From the NCBI GenBank assembly GCA_014595895.1, contig JABUKB010000010.1:1-60970 (forward strand): a stretch of 60,970 nt of DNA. The letters are read 5' to 3'. This DNA is from Lysinibacillus odysseyi. GTDB taxonomy: Bacteria; Bacillota; Bacilli; Bacillales_A; Planococcaceae. The position numbers were made by a program, and so were the translations under genes. Below, piece after piece: positions 33,000 through 43,541 of this stretch (its first letter is position 1; every line of letters starts with the position of its first letter). The notes under the pieces were generated by a model. The model did not search any database, was not told the origin of the DNA, and saw only the letters and a list, made by a program, of their open reading frames with translations.

Positions 33000-34043
33000 T
33001 TATGCAGCTTTTGAAACCCCTTTTTTGCGCGCTTTTAAAATTTCTTCTGCTTGTTTAAATGACACGAACTTTTTGTTTTCCGGGTCATATAATTTGTAGC
33101 GAATGGATTCTAAACTTGTTGTTAATGTAATTGTTGTTGCTTTTTGCAATGGCGGAATCGATTCATGTGCCTGTTCCAAAAGATAGTTTGGTACACGCGG
33201 CGCTAAATGATGCACATGGTGGAAACCAATGTTTCCAGTAATCCATTGTAAAATCTTCGGTAGCTTGTAGTATGAACTACCTTCTACAGCTGCCTTTACA
33301 TAATCCCACTCTGTATCATATTCAAAATATGAATCTTCATATGTGTGTTGAATGTAAAATAACCAAATTCCTAAAGAACCGGCGATAAACAGTGTTACAC
33401 CATACACAAGCACTACTGCCTGCCAGCTTGTTAGCAACGCAAGACCGCCTAAAATAATCGCCATTGTTAATGTTGTTAAATGCGTATTACGGCGTTCTTT
33501 TGCCTTTGCATCATTGCGGTTGACACGATTTAATACTAGTACCATAAAAATAGGCCCTAAACCAAACATCACGAGAGGATTTCGGTAGAATCGGTATCCT
33601 AAACGGCCTAACGGTGATTTTTCTGCATACTCGTCAATTGTTAGCATATCGATATCACCAATACCGCGCTTATCTAAGTTTGAACTTGTCGCATGGTGAA
33701 TTGTATGCTCGCGCTTCCACTTTTCGTACGGGAAGGAAGTTAATACACCTGTCACAAACCCAACGTAGTCATTTGCTTTTTTGCTTTTGAAAAACGAGCC
33801 GTGCGTGCAGTCATGGAAAATAATAAATGTACGAATAACAAATCCTGCTGCCACAACGCTACATGCTACTGTATACCATGGTGAAAATTGTAGTAAATAA
33901 AATCCTAGTGCCCAAAAAGCAAGCAATGGACTAACCGTATTAACGATTTGCATGATGCTTTTATTAGTATTTGATTTTGCGAACGGTGCCACTTCTTTAC
34001 GCAGTTGTTTTGTTTTTTCTGCATCTGACATTGGCATTGTCAT
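33000..34043 (-). CDS. des: Membrane acyl-lipid fatty acid desaturase Des
   Basis: A 347-residue di-iron desaturase that introduces a cis double bond in phospholipid acyl chains. Three histidine boxes are visible: HDCTH (77-81), HTIHH (113-117) and HHVHH (about 270). About four to six membrane segments lie between them. GAGGG six bases before the ATG at 34043 decides the start over 34064. First gene of des-desK-desR. Confidence 0.93.
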   Translation of the reverse strand: MTMPMSDAEKTKQLRKEVAPFAKSNTNKSIMQIVNTVSPLLAFWALGFYLLQFSPWYTVACSVVAAGFVIRTFIIFHDCTHGSFFKSKKANDYVGFVTGVLTSFPYEKWKREHTIHHATSSNLDKRGIGDIDMLTIDEYAEKSPLGRLGYRFYRNPLVMFGLGPIFMVLVLNRVNRNDAKAKERRNTHLTTLTMAIILGGLALLTSWQAVVLVYGVTLFIAGSLGIWLFYIQHTYEDSYFEYDTEWDYVKAAVEGSSYYKLPKILQWITGNIGFHHVHHLAPRVPNYLLEQAHESIPPLQKATTITLTTSLESIRYKLYDPENKKFVSFKQAEEILKARKKGVSKAA

Positions 34044-34131
34044 ACGAATCCCTCTTTCTATCAATAAGTTCTAAATCTACTATATATAAAAAGTGGTATA
34101 ACCAATAGAAACAAATATCACTACTTTCATA

Positions 34132-34143
34132 TGACAGTTGTCA
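34132..34143 (-). promoter_or_regulatory. Inverted repeat upstream of des, candidate DesR site
   Basis: TGACA-GT-TGTCA lies about 90 bases upstream of the des start codon. DesR acts upstream of the des promoter in B. subtilis, but I cannot confirm the operator consensus from memory. Confidence 0.35.
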
Positions 34144-34220
34144 CATTGACAAGTCTCCAACAGCAAAAAGTGCCTATCGGTTGGGATTGGATGGCTATGT
34201 TTCCATTTTCTATTCCCATA

Positions 34221-34258
34221 GAAAAAGACCATCCGGAAAATAACTTCCCGAATGGTCT
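34221..34258 (-). terminator. Terminator of metH
   Basis: On the minus strand AGACCATTCGGGAA pairs with TTCCGGATGGTCT (minor bulge) and is followed by TTTTC. Confidence 0.8.
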
Positions 34259-34269
34259 CTACGTGAAAC

Positions 34270-37200
34270 TTATACGTTAAAATAACGTGCCTCTGGATGG
34301 GCAAAGACAATCGCGGATACACTCGCCTCTGGTTCCATCATGAAGCCTTCTGTTAAATGAACTCCGATATCTTCTGGTTTTAATGTAGCAAATAACTTTT
34401 CTTGGTCTTCTAAGTTCGGACACGCCGGGTAGCCAAAGCTGAATCGTTGTCCTTGGTATTTTGCTGCGAAACGATCGCGCATCGTGAAATCTACACCGTC
34501 CGGGAAGCCCCACTGGTCACGGATTTCCTGATGGATACGCTCTGCAAAGCCTTCCGCAAGCTCAAGCGCTGTTGCTTGTAAAGCATGGCTCTCTAGGAAT
34601 CTACCTGTTTCCTTTAACTCACGTGCTTTTTCTGATACACCATGCCCTGCTGTCACAACCATTAATGCTACATAGTCCATCTCACCTGACTCTTTTGTTT
34701 TTAAGAAGTCAGCCAGGCACATAAATGGTGCCTTCTCTTGACGAGGGAATGTAAAGCGCTGGATTTCAGTTGTACCGTCCTCTGCGTATAAAATCACATC
34801 ATCACCATCAGACTGGGCCTTGTAGAATTGGTACATTCCAGAAGGCTGTAATGTTTGGTCATTTAGATAGCTATCTACAAGCTCTTTCAATTCAACCGCA
34901 CGCTTGTCACCCTCTGTTAATAACTTCTCCACTTGCCCTTTTAAGCCTAAGTGATGACCGATCAATGTGCGCATATTCACATATGGATATAAATGTGACA
35001 CAGCATAATCACGCTTCACATGGCGTACTAAATCTCTCGGCACAAACACCGGAGCATCTGAAATCGTACGTACCGGCTTTTCTACCTCTGCTACCGGGCG
35101 GGCAGCGCGTTGGCTATCTGCCTCTGCACGCTTGTCAATCGCCTCTTGCAACTCTGTTTCTAGCTTCGAACGCTCAGCCGGATTCATTAGACGGTTGGCT
35201 ACTTCTAAACCTTCCATCGCATCTTTCGAATAAATAACTGGTCCGTCATAGTTTGATGCAATCTTTGTTTCTGTGAAGCGACGAGACAATGCCGCACCAC
35301 CAACCATAATTGGTACATCGATGCCTGCTTCTTTAAAGTCCTGTGCCGTCAATACCATTTGCTGAGCTGATTTTACAAGCAAGCCTGACAAGCCAACAAA
35401 GTCCGGTTTCTCGCGACGAATGGCTTCAATTAATTCTGCCGGTGTTACTTTGATACCTAGATCAATGACTTTAAAACCATTGTTTGACAGAATGATATCT
35501 ACTAAGTTTTTCCCGATATCATGCACGTCGCCCTTCACTGTTGCAAGCACCATTTTTCCTTTGCTTGCTGACTCTTCGCTACGTTCCATATATTGCTCTA
35601 AATGTGCTACCGCAGCTTTCATCACGCCTGCTGATTGCAGTACTTCGGCAACAATCAACTGATTCTGGTTAAACAGACGCCCTACTTCCGCCATTCCGTC
35701 CATTAGTGGACCATTGATGATATCCAGCGGTGCCTCAAAAATTTCGCGAGCTAACTCTAAATCTTCTATTAATCCCTCTTTTGTACCTTCTAAAATATAA
35801 TAGGCAAGACGACCTTCTACCGTTTCTGGTAGCTGTGCCTCTACTTTATCTTTCTTTTTATCACGGTAAAATTCCGTAAAGTCTGCTAATGTTTGATCGT
35901 TTGTACGGAAGATCAAATCGTCTGCTAACTTGATTTCCTCTGCCGGAATGGATGCATAGCGCTCCAATTTTTCTGTGTTCACAATGGCATAGTCTAGACC
36001 TGCATTTGTACAGTGATATAAATACACCGCATTTAATACTTCACGCCCTACTGGTGGTAAACCGAATGAAATATTACTCACACCAAGCACAGTTAGCACG
36101 CCCGGTAATGCTTCCTTAATGAGACGAATCCCTTCGATTGTTTCCTCAGCTGCACCGATATATTGCTCATCACCTGTACCAACCGGGAACATTAATGGGT
36201 CGAAAATAATATCTTCAGGAGATAAACCCCATTTTTGAGTCAATAAATCGTATGAACGTTTCGCTACCTCCAGCTTTTTCTCACGTGTCACGGCCATTCC
36301 TGTTTCATCGATTGTACCGACAACCACTGCTGCTCCGTACCTTTTGACAAGCGGCATCACCGCATCAAAACGCTCTTCCCCGTCTTCCAGGTTAATCGAG
36401 TTAATGATTGCTTTCCCTTGGCAGAACTTGAGTGCTTCCTCCATTACCTTTTCATCTGTGGAATCGATAACGATTGGCACTTTTACTTTTTTCACTACTT
36501 CCGGCATGAAGTCCTTCATATCCTGCACTTCATCACGGTCAGGGTTCGCTAAACAAATATCCACGACATGCGCACCGTTCTTCACTTGCGCACGGGCAAT
36601 TTCAGCTGCTTCCTCAAATTTTCCATCGATAATCAACTGTTTAAATTTACGTGAACCGATAACGTTTGTACGCTCCCCTATGAACAACGGGCGCATTGAA
36701 TCATCATACTGAAGTGGCTCAATACCTGATACCACATGCTCATGCGTTTTTTCCGGACGTGGGCGCGGCGTATGGTCGGCTACTGCCTCACGGATTGCCG
36801 CGATATGCGCTGGTGTCGTACCACAGCAACCGCCTACAATATTTAACCAGCCTTTTTCAGCAAAACCGGTTAATTTTTTTGATAAAGAGTCTGGTGTTTC
36901 GTGGTAGCATCCCTCTTCATCCGGTAAACCGGCGTTTGGATAACAGCTGACATAGCTTGTTGCTAAATCGGATAATGAACGGATATGGTCTGTCATAAAC
37001 TCTGGACCTGTCGCACAGTTTAACCCAACAGACAGTGGATTGATGTGTTCGATTGAAATGTAAAATGCCTCGATTGTTTGACCTGCAAGTGTTGTCCCCA
37101 TCGGCTCAATCGTACCCGAAATCATCACCGGCAATTCCGTATTCAATTCTGTAAAGGCACGTTTAATACCGATTGTCGCCGCCTTTACATTCAGCATATC

Positions 37201-37695
37201 CTGACTTGTTTCGAGTAAGATTAAATCGGAACCTGCTTTGACTAGGGCATATGCTTGTCGATAAAAGTTTTCTTCTAACTCATCAAATGTAATACCACCT
37301 GTAACAGACAATGTTTTTGTCGTGGGACCCATTGCCCCTGCTACAAAACGCGGCCATTCAGGTGTTGAATAGTCAGCCGCTGCTTTTTTCGCAATCTCTA
37401 CTGCACGTGTATTTAATTCATCTGCTTGGTCACCCAGTGCATATTCATTCAGGACAAGCGGTGTCCCCCCAAAGGTATTGGTACAGATAATATCTGCACC
37501 TGCTTCCAAATAAGCACGGTGGACTTTTTCAATGACATCAGGGCGTGTTACGACCAAGTTTTCATTACAGCCATCTAACTCTTCTCCCCCGAAGTCTTCC
37601 GCCGTTAAATTTTCATTTTGGAGCATCGTACCCATCGCCCCATCGATGATTAAAATACGCTTTTCTAACTGTTCATAAATCGGATGATTAAGCAT
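34270..37695 (-). CDS. metH: Cobalamin-dependent methionine synthase
   Basis: Transfers the methyl group of methyltetrahydrofolate to homocysteine through cobalamin. The 1141 residues hold four modules. The homocysteine-binding barrel has the zinc ligands GGCCGTTP at 288-295. The pterin-binding domain is at about 330-620 (FIGERTNVIGSRKF). The B12 cap and Rossmann region has DVHDIGKNLV near 730. The AdoMet reactivation domain follows (about 900-1141, with FSFGYPACPNLEDQ). It overlaps the upstream methyltransferase/reductase gene by eight bases and shares its SAM riboswitch. Confidence 0.95.
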   Translation of the reverse strand: MLNHPIYEQLEKRILIIDGAMGTMLQNENLTAEDFGGEELDGCNENLVVTRPDVIEKVHRAYLEAGADIICTNTFGGTPLVLNEYALGDQADELNTRAVEIAKKAAADYSTPEWPRFVAGAMGPTTKTLSVTGGITFDELEENFYRQAYALVKAGSDLILLETSQDMLNVKAATIGIKRAFTELNTELPVMISGTIEPMGTTLAGQTIEAFYISIEHINPLSVGLNCATGPEFMTDHIRSLSDLATSYVSCYPNAGLPDEEGCYHETPDSLSKKLTGFAEKGWLNIVGGCCGTTPAHIAAIREAVADHTPRPRPEKTHEHVVSGIEPLQYDDSMRPLFIGERTNVIGSRKFKQLIIDGKFEEAAEIARAQVKNGAHVVDICLANPDRDEVQDMKDFMPEVVKKVKVPIVIDSTDEKVMEEALKFCQGKAIINSINLEDGEERFDAVMPLVKRYGAAVVVGTIDETGMAVTREKKLEVAKRSYDLLTQKWGLSPEDIIFDPLMFPVGTGDEQYIGAAEETIEGIRLIKEALPGVLTVLGVSNISFGLPPVGREVLNAVYLYHCTNAGLDYAIVNTEKLERYASIPAEEIKLADDLIFRTNDQTLADFTEFYRDKKKDKVEAQLPETVEGRLAYYILEGTKEGLIEDLELAREIFEAPLDIINGPLMDGMAEVGRLFNQNQLIVAEVLQSAGVMKAAVAHLEQYMERSEESASKGKMVLATVKGDVHDIGKNLVDIILSNNGFKVIDLGIKVTPAELIEAIRREKPDFVGLSGLLVKSAQQMVLTAQDFKEAGIDVPIMVGGAALSRRFTETKIASNYDGPVIYSKDAMEGLEVANRLMNPAERSKLETELQEAIDKRAEADSQRAARPVAEVEKPVRTISDAPVFVPRDLVRHVKRDYAVSHLYPYVNMRTLIGHHLGLKGQVEKLLTEGDKRAVELKELVDSYLNDQTLQPSGMYQFYKAQSDGDDVILYAEDGTTEIQRFTFPRQEKAPFMCLADFLKTKESGEMDYVALMVVTAGHGVSEKARELKETGRFLESHALQATALELAEGFAERIHQEIRDQWGFPDGVDFTMRDRFAAKYQGQRFSFGYPACPNLEDQEKLFATLKPEDIGVHLTEGFMMEPEASVSAIVFAHPEARYFNV

Positions 37696-39526
37696 TCGTC
37701 GTTACTCCTTTTTTCGCGTCCAGTTCTTTCACATAATCCATTAACTGCAACGTCATATCATATCGTAAAAATGGTGTGATTAAGTAAATTCCATTGAAAT
37801 ATCGGCAAGCTGTATCAAGCAATTCCTTTGCAATCGCTACACCTTCTGCCGTTGCTCTTTCTTTGTCCTCTCCGCAAGCTTTCATGCGTTCCAGTGCATC
37901 GTCAGATAGCTTAATACCAGGAACTTCATGATGCAGAAACTCCGCACTGCGGAAAGATGTAAGCGGCATGATGCCAATATAAATCGGTGCATCTAAATGC
38001 TTTGTCGCCTCATAAATTTCTTCGATTTTTTCCTTTGTATAGACGGGTTGAGAAATAAAGTAATCACAGCCGTGCTCTAGCTTTTTCTCCAAACGATCTA
38101 CCGCACGCGATACAACACGCACGTTCGGGTTAAATGCTCCCGCAACCGAGAAGTTTGCTTTTTTGCGTAATGGCTTGCCAGAGAACGAGATTCCCTCATT
38201 TAGCTGTTTGATCATTGTCATCAACTCCATCGATGACACATCATAAACACTTGTCGCACCTGGGAAATCGCCTACCTTTGTCGGGTCCCCTGTAATGACC
38301 AAAATATCATTTAAATTTAGTGCGTCCAGACCCATCAAATGTGACTGCAAACCAATTAGGTTACGGTCGCGGCATGTTAAGTGAGGCAGCACGCGCACCC
38401 CTTCATTTTGTAAAATGGCGGACATCGCAATATTACTAATACGAGGGGAGGCAAGGGAATTATCTGCCATCATAATGACATCGGCACCGTTTTCATATAG
38501 CTTCTTTGCTCCATGGACAAAGCTCTCGATTTCTAAATGGCGTGGTGTATCAAGCTCAACGATTACCGAACGCTCACGCTTTGCCTTTTCATGGAGCGGC
38601 TCATGTTTTCGCGGCTCTGGCACACGGACAAACTCCGTCATGCCCGGCTTGATTTCTTTTTCCGTAATCGGCACCAATTGGGCTAAGCGTTTTTTCGTCG
38701 CCTCAATATGCTTTGGCGTTGTACCGCAGCATCCTCCAATAAGACGTACACCTTGCTGCACTAACTTTTCCGCCGCACGAGCAAAATAATCTGCCTCAGA
38801 TTCATATACGATGCGTCCATCTTCCACATCTAATAGAGAAGCATTTGGATAAGCGGATAAATATGCCTTTTCAGGTAGGTTTACTTTTTCAAAGGCCTGA
38901 ATTGTATGGAAAGGACCTAAGCGGCAGTTACTGCCGACGATATTTGCGCCAAGTGCTTCCAGTTGTGTAAAAGCATCGTCAAGCGTCACGCCGCCTTGCA
39001 AAGTCCCCGGTTCATGCATTGATACTTGGGCTATAATTGGCAGGTCTGTCAACTCGCGTACAGTTGTCACTGCTGCTTGAATCTCTTCATAGTCATGAAA
39101 CGTTTCTAGTAAAATCCCGTCAACACCGCCTGCTATCAGCACTCGTGCCTGCTCGCGAATCGCAGCCACAACCTCCTCTAATGTTGCGTCACTTTTGCGG
39201 ATACCCCGGATACCGCCAATTGTTCCTAAAACAAAAGTCGAGTCTCCAGCAGCAGCCTTCGCCAATCGAACAGCCGCTTCATTAAACTCTTGGACACGAT
39301 TTTCATAGCCGTAACGAGCTAGTTTAATAGCATTGGCACCATACGTATTCGTTTGAATGATATCTGCTCCCGCTTCGATATATTGCTCATGAATCTTTTG
39401 TACGATTTCAGGCTTTGTGACATTCATTTCCTCATGGCAGTAATCTAATCCATATGAATAAAGCAATGTTCCAATAGCGCCATCAGCTGTCAGAACGCGC
39501 GTTTTTAAAGCTTCAAGTAACGTCAT
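37688..39526 (-). CDS. yitJ: Bifunctional homocysteine S-methyltransferase / methylenetetrahydrofolate reductase (YitJ-like)
   Basis: A 612-residue fusion. Residues 1-290 form a homocysteine methyltransferase barrel with GGCCGTTPKHIEA as zinc site. About 310-612 form a MetF-type reductase (RSVIVELDTPRHLEIESF, ILVITGDPTKVGDFPGA, DYFISQPVYTKEKIEE). GAGGG six bases before the ATG at 39526 decides the start. It is followed by metH with an eight-base overlap, so methyl-folate production and use are co-expressed under an S-box. Confidence 0.93.
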   Translation of the reverse strand: MTLLEALKTRVLTADGAIGTLLYSYGLDYCHEEMNVTKPEIVQKIHEQYIEAGADIIQTNTYGANAIKLARYGYENRVQEFNEAAVRLAKAAAGDSTFVLGTIGGIRGIRKSDATLEEVVAAIREQARVLIAGGVDGILLETFHDYEEIQAAVTTVRELTDLPIIAQVSMHEPGTLQGGVTLDDAFTQLEALGANIVGSNCRLGPFHTIQAFEKVNLPEKAYLSAYPNASLLDVEDGRIVYESEADYFARAAEKLVQQGVRLIGGCCGTTPKHIEATKKRLAQLVPITEKEIKPGMTEFVRVPEPRKHEPLHEKAKRERSVIVELDTPRHLEIESFVHGAKKLYENGADVIMMADNSLASPRISNIAMSAILQNEGVRVLPHLTCRDRNLIGLQSHLMGLDALNLNDILVITGDPTKVGDFPGATSVYDVSSMELMTMIKQLNEGISFSGKPLRKKANFSVAGAFNPNVRVVSRAVDRLEKKLEHGCDYFISQPVYTKEKIEEIYEATKHLDAPIYIGIMPLTSFRSAEFLHHEVPGIKLSDDALERMKACGEDKERATAEGVAIAKELLDTACRYFNGIYLITPFLRYDMTLQLMDYVKELDAKKGVTTNA

Positions 39527-39585
39527 GTATGTCCCTCTTTCCAATTGCATGAATTAATGAATTTTTCAGATATTTTATATGAAAG

Positions 39586-39616
39586 AAAAAGCCTTCTTGG
39601 CATAAGAAGGCTTTTC
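39586..39616 (-). terminator. Expression-platform terminator of the SAM riboswitch
   Basis: On the minus strand AAAAGCCTTCTTATGCC pairs its AAGCCTTCTT with AAGAAGGCTT, followed by TTTCTTTC. It lies between the aptamer and the yitJ start. Confidence 0.9.
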
Positions 39617-39624
39617 GATATCCC

Positions 39625-39710
39625 CTCTTATCTTTCTGGATTTAGCACCTGACTTACTGTTGGTTGCTGAAGCTTCATAGGGCCAGTCCCTCTGCTTCTC
39701 TCGATAAGAT
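39625..39710 (-). promoter_or_regulatory. SAM-I (S-box) riboswitch upstream of yitJ-metH
   Basis: The minus strand carries the S-box core: CTTATCGAGAG, GAGGGACTGGCCC, ATGAAGC..CAGCAACC, GGTGCTAAATCC and AGATAAG closing P1. A terminator follows, so SAM would switch the methionine operon off. Confidence 0.95.
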
Positions 39711-39819
39711 CAATATGAATTTTGTCAACAAATATCTCAATAAATAATTAAAAGAATCATAACGTTTACCTTAGCAAACGTCAAGCTGTTTTGCAACAGC
39801 GACAATTTTCAATAGTAAA

Positions 39820-41205
39820 TCAACTGAATATTTTTGATATTTCCTGTGCAGTCGCTTTTGCATTTTGAATGCAAGCACCGATACCGACACCATAATAAGA
39901 AGCACCAGCTAGCATCAAATTGGGATAACTACTGCTCATCCGCTGCTGTAATTCCGTTAATGCTTCCTGATGCGCTAAATCATAACGCGGCATATTGTCA
40001 ATCCATTTTGTAACATTGACTATCGTAGGCTCCTGCTCAACGCCAAGACTAAGCGCGATATCCTGACGCGCCACCGCCACTAACTGCTCTTCTGTCATCT
40101 CCGCTAGTTCGGCATAGCGCGGATTGCTATTTTTATAGAAAAGACGCACTAATAGTTGCCCTTTTGCTGAAGTATGCTTCCATTTACGGCTCGTCCAAGT
40201 CGATGCATCGCATACAAGGTCACTGTTATGCGAAACGATAAAACCTGTACCATCTGCAGGCAGTACACTATCTGGCACATCAAAGCCTAGATACATGGTA
40301 ATAATAGAGGCATTTGAGAATTGCTCGAAACTCGTTTGCAGCTGCTGATCCGGCAAAAGCTGTTGCACAGTCACGTTCGGTACAGCTAACACAACAGCAT
40401 CCGCTAGAATTTTCTCATCCCCAGCTACTATTTCATACTGGTGGCCTTGCTTGTGAATGGCATGTGTTTCTGTTCGCTTCATGAAGCGTACTTCCGGCAA
40501 TAGCTCCTCTAAGCGATCGATTAATGTTGAGAGCCCTTTACGGAATGAAATGAATTTTTTATCGGCTGCTCGTTCAAATTGCTCACGTTTTGCTTCAAAG
40601 CCCTTCATCAAGCTGCCGTATTCATTTTTATAGTCAATCAAATAAGGCAATGTAGATGCCAGCGACAATTGATACAAATCGCCTGAGTAAACGCCTGATA
40701 GCACCGGTGCAATTTGTTTATGCACGATTTCTTCTCCTAAGAAATATTCCAGAAACTCCCCAATTGAGCTTTCTTTCGTAAAGGAGGTGTTTGGAATATC
40801 AGCATCCTCTAGTACTCGATTTTTCGCTTCTTCGGATAATAGGGTGCTCGCAAACAATGACTCCTGGCTCATCGGGATACCAAATGTCGAGCCCGCCGGA
40901 ATGGCATGCAGTTCATTGTTTGTATGGATGTACGAAATACCTGTCTCATTGTAAACAAGCTCCGATTCAAAATCCAATTCCTGTACAAGTTCCAGTACGC
41001 CCGGGTGACGAGCGACAATGGAATCTGCTCCTTCTTCCATAATAAAATGATCTTTATAAGCAGAGTGAATTTTGCCGCCTAAATAATCGCCTTTTTCAAT
41101 TAATATTAAATTCGCTTCCTCATTTTTTGCTTGTAGTTCACGCTTTAAATAATGCATAGTACATAGCCCTGTAATTCCTCCGCCAACGACTACTACTGTT
41201 TTCAT
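39820..41205 (-). CDS. hemY: HemY-type protoporphyrinogen/coproporphyrinogen III oxidase
   Basis: A 461-residue FAD protein. The dinucleotide motif VVVGGGITGL is at 4-13, the ribose Glu follows in LILIEKGDYLGGKI, and EEGADSIVARHPGV is typical of the family. The C-terminal FAD motif is MLAGASYYGVGIGACIQNAK. In Firmicutes this enzyme (also called CgoX) oxidises coproporphyrinogen III in the coproporphyrin-dependent haem route. GGAG lies eight bases before the ATG at 41205. The other haem genes are not adjacent, although a haem-protein gene (HemAT) is. Confidence 0.92.
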   Translation of the reverse strand: MKTVVVVGGGITGLCTMHYLKRELQAKNEEANLILIEKGDYLGGKIHSAYKDHFIMEEGADSIVARHPGVLELVQELDFESELVYNETGISYIHTNNELHAIPAGSTFGIPMSQESLFASTLLSEEAKNRVLEDADIPNTSFTKESSIGEFLEYFLGEEIVHKQIAPVLSGVYSGDLYQLSLASTLPYLIDYKNEYGSLMKGFEAKREQFERAADKKFISFRKGLSTLIDRLEELLPEVRFMKRTETHAIHKQGHQYEIVAGDEKILADAVVLAVPNVTVQQLLPDQQLQTSFEQFSNASIITMYLGFDVPDSVLPADGTGFIVSHNSDLVCDASTWTSRKWKHTSAKGQLLVRLFYKNSNPRYAELAEMTEEQLVAVARQDIALSLGVEQEPTIVNVTKWIDNMPRYDLAHQEALTELQQRMSSSYPNLMLAGASYYGVGIGACIQNAKATAQEISKIFS

Positions 41206-41291
41206 CTTGCCCACTCCTCTATATTCCACTCTATTCTTCCTCTAGTATAAACGTTTTCTCTAGTAAATAACGTGTCCGAACTTTGTACATT

Positions 41292-41332
41292 AAAAATGAG
41301 TTGCTAGAAAATTATTTTCTAGCAACTCATTT
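41292..41332 (-). terminator. Terminator of the HemAT gene
   Basis: An 18-bp perfect stem, AAATGAGTTGCTAGAAAA and its complement, with a 3-base loop. The minus strand continues TTTTTAATG. Confidence 0.85.
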
Positions 41333-41398
41333 GGAGATCCCGCATAAACAGGTAAGAATTCATTTACATAGAAATGATTACTTATTAAAGTCCAATTG

Positions 41399-42703
41399 TT
41401 AGGCTTCAATGGATTCCTTTAACTTTTTAGAGACATCGGCCAGTTCTTCTGTAGCATTTGCCACTTCTTCAAAAGCCATGCTGACCTCGCCGATTACTTC
41501 ATTCAAAATTTTGATTTCCTGCACCATTAGCGTACTTTGTGATTTGGTTTCATTCATGGAATCCATAATGCTGATAAACTGTTGCTCTGTTTGTTGCATC
41601 CCTTCTTCGCCAAACTTCACCGAATGTTGAATGGCTACTAACGATTTGTCTAGTTTAGTTGTTTGTCCATTCGTTTGCTGAAGCAATTCGCTCACTGTAT
41701 CGGTCGAGTTTTTGGTTTGCTCTGCTAATTTACGTACTTCGTCTGCTACGACCGCAAAGCCTTTCCCTGCCTCACCTGCGCGCGCCGCCTCAATGGAAGC
41801 ATTGAGAGCCAATAGGTTTGTCTGATTGGCAATGTTTTTGACCATCACCACTACTTCCTCCATTTGCTGGGACATAGCAGTCAAGCACTCAACATCCTGT
41901 GAAATCTCCTCCACACAATGGGTAATACTTGCCATATTTTCTGCTTGAGATTGAATTTGGGATTGTCCATCCCTCGCGCGCTGCTCTGTTTCGACCGAAC
42001 GCTCATTGGCTTGATACGCATAATTAGCCAGTTGCTCTGCCTGTGCATTTAATTGCTGAGCCGATGCATTCGTTTCTTCTGCTACAGCCGCCAAGTTTTC
42101 AGAGGATTGAACAATGACTTGTCCAATTTTATCCCTTTGTTCCGCTATTTGTTGTCTTCCGGCTTCTAAATATGCCTCAAAAGCCTCCAGTACAAGCTGC
42201 TGCTCTAAATTAAGTATTTTGGAAATAGCTGTTAATATGGAATGACGGTCTTCTGGATGAGCCGTATATTGTTGTATATATTTCATAAACGCGATATTCA
42301 AGGTCTGGAAAGCAGCCAAATAAGATTGTATGGGTAAACCAATCTGTACATGAACACGCGCAATGCGCTCTCGTTTTTGAATATAGTTTTCCCCAATCTC
42401 TCCATTAAACATTTCAAAGATATGCCGTTTCAATGATATTTTCAAGCGTTCAATAGAGCTGTGCTCATTAATAATCTTTATTAGCTCTGGATCCATTCCT
42501 AAATTTTCATAAAAAAGATCGGCGATTTCATTGAGATGACGTTCGATATATGGTTGGAAGGCTTTTAAATATTGTAAATCACTCGTTGTTAAATGTAACA
42601 TGCTTAACTGTCTATATAATTTGGTTTCAGAATTAACATCGATTTTTACTAATTGAAGCTCTGCCTCGATGCGTTCTTGCTGTGATACTTTCTTTAAAAA
42701 CAC
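41399..42703 (-). CDS. hemAT: Globin-coupled aerotaxis transducer HemAT
   Basis: A 434-residue soluble haem sensor for oxygen. Residues 1-180 are the protoglobin domain: the proximal ligand is His118 in [11 protein letters not shown], a Tyr equivalent to the B. subtilis distal Tyr is at 65 (LFYENL), and [16 protein letters not shown] closes the domain. The MCP signalling part follows, with tip [20 protein letters not shown] and [14 protein letters not shown] frame extends to 42736, but GAGG nine bases before GTG at 42703, plus homology (MFLKK), favour the start used. Confidence 0.92.
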   Translation of the reverse strand: MFLKKVSQQERIEAELQLVKIDVNSETKLYRQLSMLHLTTSDLQYLKAFQPYIERHLNEIADLFYENLGMDPELIKIINEHSSIERLKISLKRHIFEMFNGEIGENYIQKRERIARVHVQIGLPIQSYLAAFQTLNIAFMKYIQQYTAHPEDRHSILTAISKILNLEQQLVLEAFEAYLEAGRQQIAEQRDKIGQVIVQSSENLAAVAEETNASAQQLNAQAEQLANYAYQANERSVETEQRARDGQSQIQSQAENMASITHCVEEISQDVECLTAMSQQMEEVVVMVKNIANQTNLLALNASIEAARAGEAGKGFAVVADEVRKLAEQTKNSTDTVSELLQQTNGQTTKLDKSLVAIQHSVKFGEEGMQQTEQQFISIMDSMNETKSQSTLMVQEIKILNEVIGEVSMAFEEVANATEELADVSKKLKESIEA

Positions 42704-42954
42704 GAAATCACGCCTCTTTCTTTTTAGCATCTTCAATTAGTATTACTATTTTTTTACAATTTAACAAGAGATAATTTCAAATTTATGAATTTTACTAAAT
42801 TAGACTTATCTATGTATAAAGTAAGCACAACTTAAGACATTACTTCCTAGTAAGCAGTACTAAAGTTTGCAACACAAAGTTCTTTAGACCTACTTTTTGC
42901 GCTAGTTATGCTTACCCCCTTCTTAAAGTGAATCGAAATCCTCTCTTTTTCTCT

Positions 42955-43452
42955 TTAAGCAGGCATTATCTTAAGCAACTGTGCGATTTCAAATTCCAGA
43001 GCGGTGGATCGCGTATCAAAATATGCTATCCGGTCCTTTACCTGCTGGCGTTCGATAGCAGTGAGTTGGGTCATTTCTATGACATCACCTACAAAAAGTC
43101 TTAACGTCCGGACACCGGCTTCTAATTTCCGCACTTCTTTTCCAAATCGCAAGACATTATTATCTGCTGTTTTTCCTTTTTTTATCGCTAAAATATTTTC
43201 ATTGATCATTGCATCTATCTTTACAAAATGTCGTTCTTGCCTATCTGTTATGCGGGAAATCTTATGAGTATATTTCAGCTTATCCTGGTCATCAAGACCC
43301 CCATTTTGTAACCCTTGCAAATAGTTCATGATGGTCATTAATTCTTTCATCGTCTCCCGTTGGCTGATTAGCACTTCACGCAAGGAGCGTATATTTTGGT
43401 CATTCATATCTGACTCATGGGCTGAGATATCTGGCAAAGAAAATAACAACAT
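42955..43452 (-). CDS. Hypothetical coiled-coil protein, 165 residues
   Basis: No family recognised. Almost wholly helical, with heptad-like spacing of Leu/Ile in SLREVLISQRETMKELMTIM and later IERQQVKDRIAYFDTR. The N-terminal 15 residues are mildly hydrophobic but not a signal peptide. GGAGGAG precedes the start. Shape resembles a four-helix bundle, and it follows the HemAT region in the same orientation, but no functional link can be shown. Confidence 0.6.
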   Translation of the reverse strand: MLLFSLPDISAHESDMNDQNIRSLREVLISQRETMKELMTIMNYLQGLQNGGLDDQDKLKYTHKISRITDRQERHFVKIDAMINENILAIKKGKTADNNVLRFGKEVRKLEAGVRTLRLFVGDVIEMTQLTAIERQQVKDRIAYFDTRSTALEFEIAQLLKIMPA

Positions 43453-43541
43453 AGTACTCCTCCTCCAATAACCATTCTCGTTAGTATTTAATAACCTTTT
43501 TTATACGTATGCTAAACCTTATCTTACAAAAACACCGAAAT

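Noticed and set aside
43490-43541. Looked for a terminator between the Sel1 gene and the coiled-coil gene
   Set aside because: No stem followed by a T run was found; read-through from LysR-Sel1 into the next gene is possible but unproven.
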